From UMGS1002 sp050946195 (GTDB taxonomy: Bacteria; Bacillota; Clostridia; Oscillospirales; CAG-272), in the NCBI GenBank assembly GCA_050946195.1, contig JBMNUI010000032.1, forward strand, positions 1 through 23,727: a DNA stretch of 23,727 bases. The letters run 5' to 3'. Below, piece by piece: positions 7,041 through 12,689 of this stretch. The notes below the pieces were generated by a model. It was not told the DNA's origin. It saw only the letters and a program-made list of their open reading frames with translations, and did not search any database. The position numbers were made by a program, and so were the translations under genes. Position 1 is the stretch's first letter. Each line of letters begins with the position of its first letter.

Positions 7041-8268
7041 AGCTCTGTACAACCGACATGCTGTTTCCGGTAAAGGCGAATTTTACCGAACCGGATTTTA
7101 TTGTAGTTCCGGTCCAGTTGAGCAATGCGTAGTTGTTTTCCGCCAGGACATTTATTATCCTGTTGTCGGGCGGGTTGCCCTTCCCGTTTGTAAAATATAC
7201 CTTTTTCAGGTCGGTGGCTTTGCACACCTGCTTTATTGTGCTGGTGGCGGCTGACAGGTCGGAGGAGTCGGGGTTTGTTATTCCCTTATTCTCGTAGTAT
7301 GTGTTTACAATATTATTGTAGCTGGTTGTGACAATCGCATATTTCGGGTTCAAGCTGGCAATCGTGGTGTCGGGCTTGATGCTGTAATAAAAGCCGTGAT
7401 GGGCTACCTGATATATGCTGACATGGCCGACAATACCCGCGACCCTGTCTGCAACCTCATAGCTGTAGCCCTGGTAGCTGTTCTCGCCCAAGTCCGAGCC
7501 CAGATATGTGGTGTAAATCTTACCGGTGTTGGTTGTGCATCTGAGCCTTATCGGGGTGGCGTTGACATTCTCATCCCATCCCCCGTTATGGCTTGATATG
7601 AAGTTGGTTTTATTCCAGTTGTTGCCGTTGTAAAAGGTAATCGTGAAGCGTCCGAAGGTATATGTGTCGTACAACGTGCCGTTAGACACATAGCTGCCGC
7701 TTGAATTGCGCGTAAATATCTCATATTTGGCCTTGAACTTGCTGTCCGGCAAATTCCTTATATCGGATATCGAATTTACCGAGGAGGCTGAAATACTTGA
7801 ATAAGGCCTGATTTTCACAATAGGCATATGCTTGGCCTTGGCGGCATTTTTCATGGCAAGGTTGGTTTGGTATACCTGCTTTTCCTTGCCCGAGGTGTTG
7901 CCCGCCACATCCTTGAGGAAAAGCTTGGTATTCGCATTTGCAAAATCATTGATTGCCGAAACTATGCCCCCGGCGTGGTCCGAATCACCGTGCGTCACCG
8001 CGATAAAAGTCAGTTTTGCGCTGCCAAGCGCGGCCGTCAAATAAGGTTTTATATAATTGTTATACTGACTGCTGGTTCCCGCGTCAATGAGGCCGTAAAT
8101 CGTGGTGTTGCCGCTTGTGGATTTTACCAGCGTGGCGTTGCCTCTGCCGATTTTGATAAATTCAATCCCCGCATCACTGCCGGCAGCCGATACACCGGAG
8201 TTATAGGTCAGCACGCCCATAAGGATACATAGCAGCAAGACCGCCAAAAGCCTGAACCTTGATTTCAC
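7039..8268 (-). CDS. Secreted metallo-beta-lactamase-fold hydrolase, ComEC/Rec2-like
   Basis: A 409-aa protein with an N-terminal signal sequence (residues 1 to about 28, hydrophobic LLAVLLLCILMGVL, cleavage near GVSAAG). The metallo-hydrolase motif THGDSDHAGG (His93, Asp95, Asp97, His98) gives HxDxDH; LGSDLGE (Asp259) and VAHHG (His290/291) supply the later metal ligands. This set is that of the soluble MBL domain of ComEC/Rec2 competence proteins and free-standing relatives, some of which act as nucleases or phosphodiesterases. The competence membrane channel domain is absent. The GTG start has AAGGAGG 9 nt upstream. Base composition is visibly AT-richer than neighbours. Two small ORFs precede it. 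The substrate is unknown. Confidence 0.85.
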   Translation of the reverse strand: MKSRFRLLAVLLLCILMGVLTYNSGVSAAGSDAGIEFIKIGRGNATLVKSTSGNTTIYGLIDAGTSSQYNNYIKPYLTAALGSAKLTFIAVTHGDSDHAGGIVSAINDFANANTKLFLKDVAGNTSGKEKQVYQTNLAMKNAAKAKHMPIVKIRPYSSISASSVNSISDIRNLPDSKFKAKYEIFTRNSSGSYVSNGTLYDTYTFGRFTITFYNGNNWNKTNFISSHNGGWDENVNATPIRLRCTTNTGKIYTTYLGSDLGENSYQGYSYEVADRVAGIVGHVSIYQVAHHGFYYSIKPDTTIASLNPKYAIVTTSYNNIVNTYYENKGITNPDSSDLSAATSTIKQVCKATDLKKVYFTNGKGNPPDNRIINVLAENNYALLNWTGTTIKSGSVKFAFTGNSMSVVQS

Positions 8269-8295
8269 TGTGGTGTCCCTCCTTATAAAATTTTA

Positions 8296-8550
8296 TTAAA
8301 AACGGAAACCCTTTTTTTTACAATATGCCAATAATGTATAGTTTTGATCTGCCTTCTCGTTTGAAAAACCACGATTCTCAGCCGCGGTTTTTTTCAACAC
8401 TTTGTAAAGCTCGCTTTCTATTTTCTTTTTTCTCTCGAGCAGTTTTTCTGCACTCAGGTTTGGCTGTATATGTTCAACCTTTATATTGTTGCTGCAATTT
8501 TTATTGAGCTTCCTTTTTGTTGGCACTGTTGTACAGTTCGTTGTTTCCAT
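8296..8550 (-). CDS. Small hypothetical protein upstream of the MBL gene
   Basis: An 84-aa ORF with a good ribosome-binding site (AAAGGAG, 6-7 nt before ATG) and a 27-nt gap to the MBL gene, so likely co-transcribed. The product is basic and hydrophilic, with a Lys-rich helical segment in the middle (LSAEKLLERKKKIESELYKVLKK, here at about residues 32-54) that could form a coiled coil. It has four Cys (residues 6, 19 and 77 among them) but no clear zinc motif. No signal peptide or membrane segment. I do not recognise the family. Confidence 0.5.
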   Translation of the reverse strand: METTNCTTVPTKRKLNKNCSNNIKVEHIQPNLSAEKLLERKKKIESELYKVLKKTAAENRGFSNEKADQNYTLLAYCKKKGFRF

Positions 8551-8686
8551 GCCCTACTCCTTTCTTTAGGATAATTCCTTGTTTTATGTTATTCAGAATA
8601 GTTTGTCTTTGTTCTGTTTTTGCGTCGAGCGGGGTGACTCTTCGGCCGGTACGGCCGCCGTATCCGGAGCCCGAGATTCTCTTCAT
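8501..8686 (-). CDS. Doubtful small ORF
   Basis: A 61-aa ORF overlapping the 84-aa ORF by 50 nt in another frame. It starts MKRISGSGYGGRTGRRVTPL and is Gly/Arg-rich at the N-terminus. No convincing ribosome-binding site precedes the ATG (CCCAAAAATG). It could be a real short gene, the degraded start of a longer one, or chance. Not recognised. Confidence 0.25.
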   Translation of the reverse strand: MKRISGSGYGGRTGRRVTPLDAKTEQRQTILNNIKQGIILKKGVGHGNNELYNSANKKEAQ

Positions 8687-8743
8687 TTTTGGGTCATATC
8701 ATTTGGCATATACAAAAATGTAAAAAATTATCGAAAACTTTAC

Positions 8744-8772
8744 TTGACATACGGCGCGGGTTATGGTATAAT
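8744..8772 (+). promoter_or_regulatory. Sigma-A promoter of the rpsF operon
   Basis: Perfect TTGACA (8744-8749), 17-nt spacer, TATAAT (8767-8772), as expected for a highly expressed ribosomal protein operon. Confidence 0.95.
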
Positions 8773-8776
8773 TACA

Positions 8777-8851
8777 CTCCGTATGGGTTTTTGCCCGTCT
8801 CTCTACCGCGGGTAAATTTTTGATGCCCGCGGTCATAAGTCCATAGGGAGG
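8777..8851 (+). promoter_or_regulatory. Structured rpsF leader, probable S6:S18 autoregulatory element
   Basis: CTCCGTATGG (8777-8786) can pair with CCATAGGGAG (8841-8850) with one G-G mismatch, which would bury the GGGAGG ribosome-binding site of rpsF. Inside is a stem ACCGCGGG (8805-8812) with CCCGCGGT (8826-8833). Established knowledge: many bacteria carry a leader bound by the S6:S18 complex, with a conserved CCG feature, in front of rpsF. The operon here encodes both S6 and S18. Assignment to that RNA family is inference; the fold is seen. Confidence 0.6.
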
Positions 8852-8860
8852 TAAAATTAT

Positions 8861-9514
8861 ATGGGAAAAGCTTTAAATTTTTACGAAAGCCTGTTTGTTG
8901 TCAACCTAACGCAGGGCGATGATGCCGTGGCGGATGTTGTGGACAGGTTTACCAATCTGATTGCCGAACATGGCCAGATCATTGACATTGCAAAATGGGG
9001 CAAGCGCCGCCTTGCATACCCCATCAATGATTTGAACGAAGGTTATTATGTTGTCGTCACCTTCAAGTCTCAGCCAGCATTCATCAACGAGCTTGAGCGC
9101 CTTTTGAACATCAACGAAATGATTATGCGTTCACTGACCGTAAAGCTCCCCTACGATGCCGAAGCGAAATTCAAGGCACGGGCCGCAAAGGCAGTTGCCA
9201 ATGAGCCGCCGGCCGAAGTTGCAGCAGACAGCACTGCCGAAGTTGCAGCAGACAGCACTGCCGAAGTTGCAGCAGACAGCACTGCTGAAGTTGCAGCAGA
9301 CAGCACTGCCGAAGTTGCAGCAGACAGCACTGCTGAAGTTGCAGCAGAGAGCACTGCTGAAGTTGCAGCAGACAGCACTGCTGAAGTTGCAGCAGACAGC
9401 ACTGCTGAAGTTGCAGCAGACAGCACTGCTGAAGAGGCAATCGGCGAGTCGGGCGATGAAACGGCAGAACCCGAAGCAGACGCAGGTAACAAAGCCGAAG
9501 CGAGCGAGGAGTAA
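8861..9514 (+). CDS. rpsF: Ribosomal protein bS6 with a long repetitive acidic tail
   Basis: Residues 1 to about 97 are a normal S6 (YESLFVVNLTQGDD, IIDIAKWGKRRLAYPINDLNEGYY, LERLLNINEMIMRSLTVKL), the 30S protein that pairs with S18 on the platform. A family member usually ends near 95-100 residues (some enterobacteria reach about 130-135), yet this protein has 217. The extra 120 residues are Ala/Glu/Asp/Ser/Thr-rich: a linker, nine copies of AEVAADST (one with Glu for Asp), and a final acidic stretch ending EASEE. ATG is preceded by GGAGG with a 9-nt spacer. The tail is in frame and repeats at DNA level. E. coli S6 receives poly-glutamate post-translationally by RimK; here an acidic tail is genetically encoded. 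Its role is unknown. Confidence 0.95.
   Translation: MGKALNFYESLFVVNLTQGDDAVADVVDRFTNLIAEHGQIIDIAKWGKRRLAYPINDLNEGYYVVVTFKSQPAFINELERLLNINEMIMRSLTVKLPYDAEAKFKARAAKAVANEPPAEVAADSTAEVAADSTAEVAADSTAEVAADSTAEVAADSTAEVAAESTAEVAADSTAEVAADSTAEVAADSTAEEAIGESGDETAEPEADAGNKAEASEE
9212..9427 (+). repeat. 24-bp tandem repeat, nine copies, in rpsF
   Basis: Nine uninterrupted 24-bp units, each encoding AEVAADST. The first three and the fifth start with GCC, the others with GCT; unit 6 has GAG for GAC (Asp to Glu). Otherwise they are identical, which points to recent slippage or unequal recombination. A degenerate tenth unit (GCTGAAGAGGCA) follows. The unit length is a multiple of three, so copy change keeps the frame. 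Confidence 0.97.
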
Positions 9515-9522
9515 TTCAGACA

Positions 9523-9565
9523 GCGTGAAAAGGTTGGTTGGGAGCCTTAGTGAGACCTGTCACGC
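9523..9565 (+). other. Intercistronic hairpin between rpsF and ssb
   Basis: GCGTGA (9523-9528) pairs with TCACGC (9560-9565), and AGGT with ACCT inside it. It is followed by an A-rich stretch, not T, so it is not a terminator for the operon. A second small palindrome, GCCGCCCATGGCGGC, sits just before the ssb ribosome-binding site. Possible RNA-processing or translation-tuning structure. Confidence 0.45.
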
Positions 9566-9604
9566 AAAAAATAAATTGCCGCCCATGGCGGCACGGGGGA
9601 TATT

Positions 9605-10057
9605 ATGGCATACTTCAATCTCAACAAGGTGATTTTGGGCGGAAGGCTGACCGCTGACCCCGAGCTCAGGCAAACCCAGAGCGGGATACCGGTTGTCTCC
9701 TTCACCATTGCGATAAACCGCAGATATCAATCAAAGGATGCACCCCAGCAAACCGATTTTATCAATATCACCGCCTGGCGCAGTACCGCCGAGTTTGTCA
9801 CGAGGTATTTCAGGAAGGGCTCTTCGATCTGTGTGATAGGCTCGATTCAGACGCGGTCGTGGGTCGACCAGCAGGGCCAGAAGCGCTACGCCACCGACGT
9901 GGTGGCCGACGAGGTGCTGTTTGTCGACAGCCGGCAGGAGAGCGCAGGCGCTGCCGGCGGTGCATCGGATGCATATAATATCCCGGCATTCTCAACTCCG
10001 GCTGATAGTGCTCCTAAGTTTGAGGAAATCAAAACCGATGACGACCTGCCCTTCTGA
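9605..10057 (+). CDS. ssb: Single-stranded DNA-binding protein
   Basis: A 150-aa SSB that coats ssDNA in replication and repair and recruits partners by its C-terminus. It begins MAYFNLNKVILGGRLTADPE, the standard OB-fold start; SFTIAINRRY and DFINITAWR follow, then a short linker and the acidic tip DDDLPF that binds partner proteins. ATG has GGGGGA 6-7 nt upstream. Its place between rpsF and rpsR is the conserved Firmicutes order, so replication and ribosome genes share one promoter. Confidence 0.97.
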   Translation: MAYFNLNKVILGGRLTADPELRQTQSGIPVVSFTIAINRRYQSKDAPQQTDFINITAWRSTAEFVTRYFRKGSSICVIGSIQTRSWVDQQGQKRYATDVVADEVLFVDSRQESAGAAGGASDAYNIPAFSTPADSAPKFEEIKTDDDLPF

Positions 10058-10102
10058 ACAGGGCCGGCGGCGGATTCATATCTTAAGAAAGGATTTTTGA
10101 TT

Positions 10103-10351
10103 ATGGATAAACAGGAAACCCGCGCAACCCATACACAGGGGCGCAGAAGAAGAAAGGTCTGCATCTTCTGCGAAGACAAGGTAGATTATATTGATTATAA
10201 GGACGTATCAAAGCTCCGCAAGTTCATCAGCGAGCGCGGCAAGATTCTACCCAAGCGGGTATCGGGGAACTGCGCGAAGCACCAGCGCGAGCTGAGCACC
10301 GCCATCAAGCGCGCACGCCAGACTGCCTTACTTCCGTATATAGCAGACTGA
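10103..10351 (+). CDS. rpsR: Ribosomal protein bS18
   Basis: An 82-aa small-subunit protein that forms the platform heterodimer with S6. The core VDYIDYKDVSKLRKFISERGKI and HQRELSTAIKRARQTALLPY is diagnostic. Cys residues in KVCIFC and GNCAKH suggest a zinc-binding (C+) form. A TTG at 10097 is in frame, but AAGAAAGGA at 10085-10093 is correctly spaced (9 nt) only for ATG at 10103. Last gene of the operon; a palindromic terminator follows within 5 nt. Confidence 0.97.
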   Translation: MDKQETRATHTQGRRRRKVCIFCEDKVDYIDYKDVSKLRKFISERGKILPKRVSGNCAKHQRELSTAIKRARQTALLPYIAD

Positions 10352-10355
10352 AAAT

Positions 10356-10390
10356 AAAAGAAGCCGTCAGCTGACGGCTTCTTTTATTTT
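10356..10390. terminator. Bidirectional terminator after rpsR
   Basis: AAAAGAAGCCGTCAG followed directly by CTGACGGCTTCTTTT, then ATTTTT. It serves rpsR on the plus strand and the lipoprotein gene on the minus strand. Confidence 0.93.
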
Positions 10391-10701
10391 TCCTTTACAT
10401 ACTCGACCCCGTCGATGAAGATTGAGTTGCCCGATTTTGAGAAGGTTTTCTCCACGCGGTCGCCGAGGAAGGTCATGTAGATTTTTCCGGCCTTTTTATC
10501 GAGCTCGTATGTCCCGTCGAACGGGAAGTTGAGGTAATACATCGTCACCTTATTGCTGAAAAAGTGGAATTTATACGAGGTGCCCACCTCTTCGTCAACC
10601 GAGGTGTAGGTCCCGCTCAGCTTGTTGCAGGACGCAAGACAGAGGCAGAGCAGTATAACTGCAAACAGCAGGGCGGTTGATTTCAGCAGTTTTCCTTTCA
10701 T
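10384..10701 (-). CDS. Small predicted lipoprotein
   Basis: A 105-aa protein with a lipoprotein signal: KGKLLK, a hydrophobic run (STALLFAVILLCLCL) and lipobox LASC with Cys25 as the likely lipidated residue. The mature part of about 80 residues is beta-rich by appearance (GTYTSVDEEVG, FDGTYELDKKAGKIYMTF), similar to small secreted proteins that describe themselves by a GTW/GTY-fold repeat, but I do not assign a family. It has its own promoter (10741-10769) and a shared terminator, so it is a single-gene unit anchored outside the membrane. Function unknown. Confidence 0.8.
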   Translation of the reverse strand: MKGKLLKSTALLFAVILLCLCLASCNKLSGTYTSVDEEVGTSYKFHFFSNKVTMYYLNFPFDGTYELDKKAGKIYMTFLGDRVEKTFSKSGNSIFIDGVEYVKEK

Positions 10702-10740
10702 TTTTAACCATACCTTGTTTAGTTTATTTCGGCGTAGTGA

Positions 10741-10769
10741 AGTATACCATATGCGCCCGGATTTGTCAA
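10741..10769 (-). promoter_or_regulatory. Promoter of the lipoprotein gene
   Basis: TTGACA (10769-10764), 17-nt spacer, TATACT (10746-10741). Confidence 0.88.
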
Positions 10770-10779
10770 TCAGAATCGG

Positions 10780-11646
10780 TTATTTGAGGTCTCGCTGCCG
10801 GCTTATCTCGTTGGCGATGGCGACGAATTCGGCTATACCCAGCCGCTCTCCGCGAATGTCGGCGGGATGCCCGCATTTTTCGACAATCTCAGCCAGAGCA
10901 GACTTCGGAAGTTCGGAAAAGCCGGCCGAAAGGGCATTTACAAGCGTCTTGCGGCGCTGCCCGAAGGCAGATTTAATCACCCTCGAGAGGATTTTTTCAT
11001 CAAGCGCCAAAATAGGCTTTTCCTTGTAGAGCCTGATGCGCACGACCGACGAGTCGACTTTTGGTGCCGGCCAAAAGGCGCGTGCCGGCACAAAAAATAG
11101 CCGTTCTGCCTTCCCGAAATAGGCAAGTGATGCGGTGATGGCGCCGTATTCCTGCGAACCGGGGGAGGCGCAGAGCCGGGCGGCTACCTCGGCCTGCACC
11201 ATCACGGTTATATAGTCAAAGGGGATGCCCGACTCGAGCAGCAGCATAAGTATTGGGGTGGTAATATAGTAGGGAAGATTGGCGCAGACCGACAGCCCGC
11301 CGTCAAGATACGGTGCTGTGATTTCCCGAAGGTTGCATTTGAGCACATCGGCATTGATGATTTTTATGTTGCTCCGGTTGCCGAGCATAAATTTCAGCAC
11401 CGGGATGAGCCGGCTGTCAATCTCAATTGCCACGACCTTTTCATATCGCTCGGCAAGCCGCTCGGTAAGGCACCCGACTCCGGGGCCGATTTCAAGGATG
11501 CTTGCCGACCTGCCCTCGCAGCAGAGCCCGGCCGTGCGCTCGACAACACTTGAGTCAATCAGAAAATTCTGTCCGAGGGCGCGGCTGGGGCGTATGCCGA
11601 AAGTCTGCATTAATTCCTTTATTTCCTTTGAACTGCAAAGATTCAT
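10780..11646 (-). CDS. rsmA: 16S rRNA (adenine1518-N6/adenine1519-N6)-dimethyltransferase
   Basis: RsmA/KsgA dimethylates two adjacent adenines in helix 45 of 16S rRNA late in 30S assembly. Seen: RALGQNFLID (substrate N-terminus), ILEIGPGVGCLTERLA (SAM motif I), VVAIEID (motif II), CANLPYYITTPIL (motif IV NLPYxxxxP), the MVQAEVAARL segment and PAPKVDSSVVRI. The frame stays open upstream for 55 more codons, but that stretch is an intergenic palindromic repeat. ATG at 11646 has AGGAGG 5 nt upstream and gives 288 aa, the usual length. Expressed from its own promoter at 11802-11830. Confidence 0.95.
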   Translation of the reverse strand: MNLCSSKEIKELMQTFGIRPSRALGQNFLIDSSVVERTAGLCCEGRSASILEIGPGVGCLTERLAERYEKVVAIEIDSRLIPVLKFMLGNRSNIKIINADVLKCNLREITAPYLDGGLSVCANLPYYITTPILMLLLESGIPFDYITVMVQAEVAARLCASPGSQEYGAITASLAYFGKAERLFFVPARAFWPAPKVDSSVVRIRLYKEKPILALDEKILSRVIKSAFGQRRKTLVNALSAGFSELPKSALAEIVEKCGHPADIRGERLGIAEFVAIANEISRQRDLK

Positions 11647-11683
11647 CGCACCCTCCTGTACGTCGGGACTCTCACCGAACCTC

Positions 11684-11785
11684 TCGGGGGCGCTGCCCCC
11701 GAACCCCCGCTCAAGACCCTTTTTGAAAAGGGGTCTTGAGAATCCCCAAAAACTTTTAACACGTGGGGCTGCGCCCCACAACCCC
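11684..11785. repeat. Palindromic intergenic repeat in the rsmA leader
   Basis: Three G/C or A/T palindromes in series: GGGGGCGCTGCCCCC (about 11686-11700), CTCAAGACCCTTTT with AAAAGGGGTCTTGAG (11710-11740), and GTGGGGCTGCGCCCCAC (11763-11779), with CCCCAAAAACTTTTAA between. I recall this arrangement as a common dispersed element of Oscillospiraceae genomes, but it occurs once here, so repetition cannot be shown. It lies between the rsmA promoter and its start codon and would be transcribed. Confidence 0.75.
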
Positions 11786-11801
11786 GATGACTGATGAAAG
11801 T

Positions 11802-11830
11802 ATTGTACCACACGGACGGGTGAAAATCAA
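11802..11830 (-). promoter_or_regulatory. Promoter of rsmA
   Basis: TTGATT (11830-11825), 17-nt spacer, TACAAT (11807-11802). Confidence 0.75.
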
Positions 11831-11866
11831 TGATAAGAAGACAAGCGACCAAAAATAAAAAAAATA

Positions 11867-11895
11867 TTGCAATCCAAAGGGAACTATGGTATAAT
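11867..11895 (+). promoter_or_regulatory. Promoter of tRNA-Thr
   Basis: TTGCAA (11867-11872), 17-nt spacer, TATAAT (11890-11895), ending 10 nt before the tRNA. Confidence 0.85.
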
Positions 11896-11905
11896 ACTCA
11901 ACGTC

Positions 11906-11981
11906 GCTGGTGTAGCTCAGCCGGCAGAGCAGCTGATTCGTAATCAGCAGGCCGAGGGTTCAAATCCCTCCACCAGCTCCA
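11906..11981 (+). tRNA. tRNA-Thr, anticodon CGT
   Basis: A complete 76-nt cloverleaf: acceptor GCTGGTG with CACCAGC, D arm GCTC/GAGC, anticodon stem GCTGA/TCAGC with loop TTCGTAA (anticodon CGT, reads ACG), T arm GAGGG/CCCTC with TTCAAAT, discriminator T and an encoded CCA. It stands alone between its own promoter and terminator. Confidence 0.97.
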
Positions 11982-11984
11982 CGT

Positions 11985-12020
11985 AAAGGTTTGATACGGA
12001 AGGGTATCAAACCTTTTTTT
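11985..12020 (+). terminator. Terminator of tRNA-Thr
   Basis: AAAGGTTTGATAC (11985-11997) pairs with GTATCAAACCTTT (12004-12016), loop GGAAGG, followed by TTTTTTG. Confidence 0.93.
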
Positions 12021-12118
12021 GTTGCGGAAATAAGATATATTCCAGGTATAACCCCTGTGATGTTAATTAATAAGTGTATTTTTTTATGATTGTCTCGACA
12101 CATGTGAAATGTTTGATA

Positions 12119-12147
12119 CAAAAAAGAACGCCGCGCGGCGTTCTTTT
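12119..12147 (-). terminator. Terminator of rpiB
   Basis: AAAAGAACGCCGC and GCGGCGTTCTTTT form a near-perfect palindrome directly after the rpiB stop, with a T run on the minus strand. The stretch 12021-12118 on the other side is AT-rich and shows no gene. Confidence 0.88.
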
Positions 12148-12604
12148 ATTTATACAGATCTTTTTCGTATTCTTTAATGAGACTGACCTTTTCAGCCGAG
12201 GGGCCTCCTTTAAATGAGGTCGTACACCATTCGCGCAGGATTTTCTTGGCCAGCTCGGGACCTATTACCCGCTCGCCCATGCAGATGACATTGGCGTTGT
12301 TTGAGAGGCGCAGCCGCTCGCAGGCGTAGTTGTCGTGCGCCACCCCGGCGTATATGCCCGGAAATTTGTTTGCGGTAATGCACATGCCGATGCCGGTTCC
12401 GCAGAAAAGTGCGCCTTCGGATGTGTAGCCGTCGGCAATTATGGCCTCGCAGACCCGCTTTGCCACCTCGGGGTAGGCGGTGGGGTCGTCGGCAGTCTCG
12501 ACTCCGAGGTCGACCACCTCATAGCCGTATTCTACAAATATCCCTTTTGCAATTTCCTTGAGCCTGACGGCGGCGCCGTCGCAGCCGACATAAACTTTTT
12601 TCAT
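12146..12604 (-). CDS. rpiB: Ribose-5-phosphate isomerase B family protein
   Basis: A 152-aa RpiB/LacAB-family sugar-phosphate isomerase, most likely interconverting ribose-5-phosphate and ribulose-5-phosphate in the pentose phosphate pathway. Seen: GCDGAAVRLK at the N-terminus (family GSDHAG; here Ala replaces the usual His), DLGVETADDPTAYPEVA, the active-site loop FCGTGIGMCITANK with the catalytic Cys, and HDNYACERLRLSNNANV. The replacement in GCDGAA is a difference from textbook RpiB, so activity on a related sugar phosphate is possible. It is a single-gene unit with its own weak promoter and a terminator. Confidence 0.9.
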   Translation of the reverse strand: MKKVYVGCDGAAVRLKEIAKGIFVEYGYEVVDLGVETADDPTAYPEVAKRVCEAIIADGYTSEGALFCGTGIGMCITANKFPGIYAGVAHDNYACERLRLSNNANVICMGERVIGPELAKKILREWCTTSFKGGPSAEKVSLIKEYEKDLYK

Positions 12605-12637
12605 ACTAAGCCCTCTTTTCCGATATGGTCTGATTTA

Positions 12638-12666
12638 TGATAGCAGAATTGTCACCGCAGTTCAAC
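12638..12666 (-). promoter_or_regulatory. Possible promoter of rpiB
   Basis: TTGAAC, 17-nt spacer, TATCAT (5 of 6 matches in the -10) in the gap between the DUF362 gene and rpiB. The -35 is weak. Confidence 0.5.
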
Positions 12667-12689
12667 AGTAAAATCAGCCTGCCCGGCGC

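Noticed and set aside
9212..9427. CRISPR-like array
   Set aside because: Repeats are directly adjacent with no spacers, and they are in frame in rpsF.
9151..9632. Long ORFs on both strands across the rpsF repeats
   Set aside because: The 24-bp unit is a multiple of three with no stop in several frames, so all copies stay open. They have no ribosome-binding site and only low-complexity sequence.
11647..11811. 55-residue N-terminal extension of RsmA
   Set aside because: It is translation of the palindromic repeat; AGGAGG precedes the ATG at 11646.
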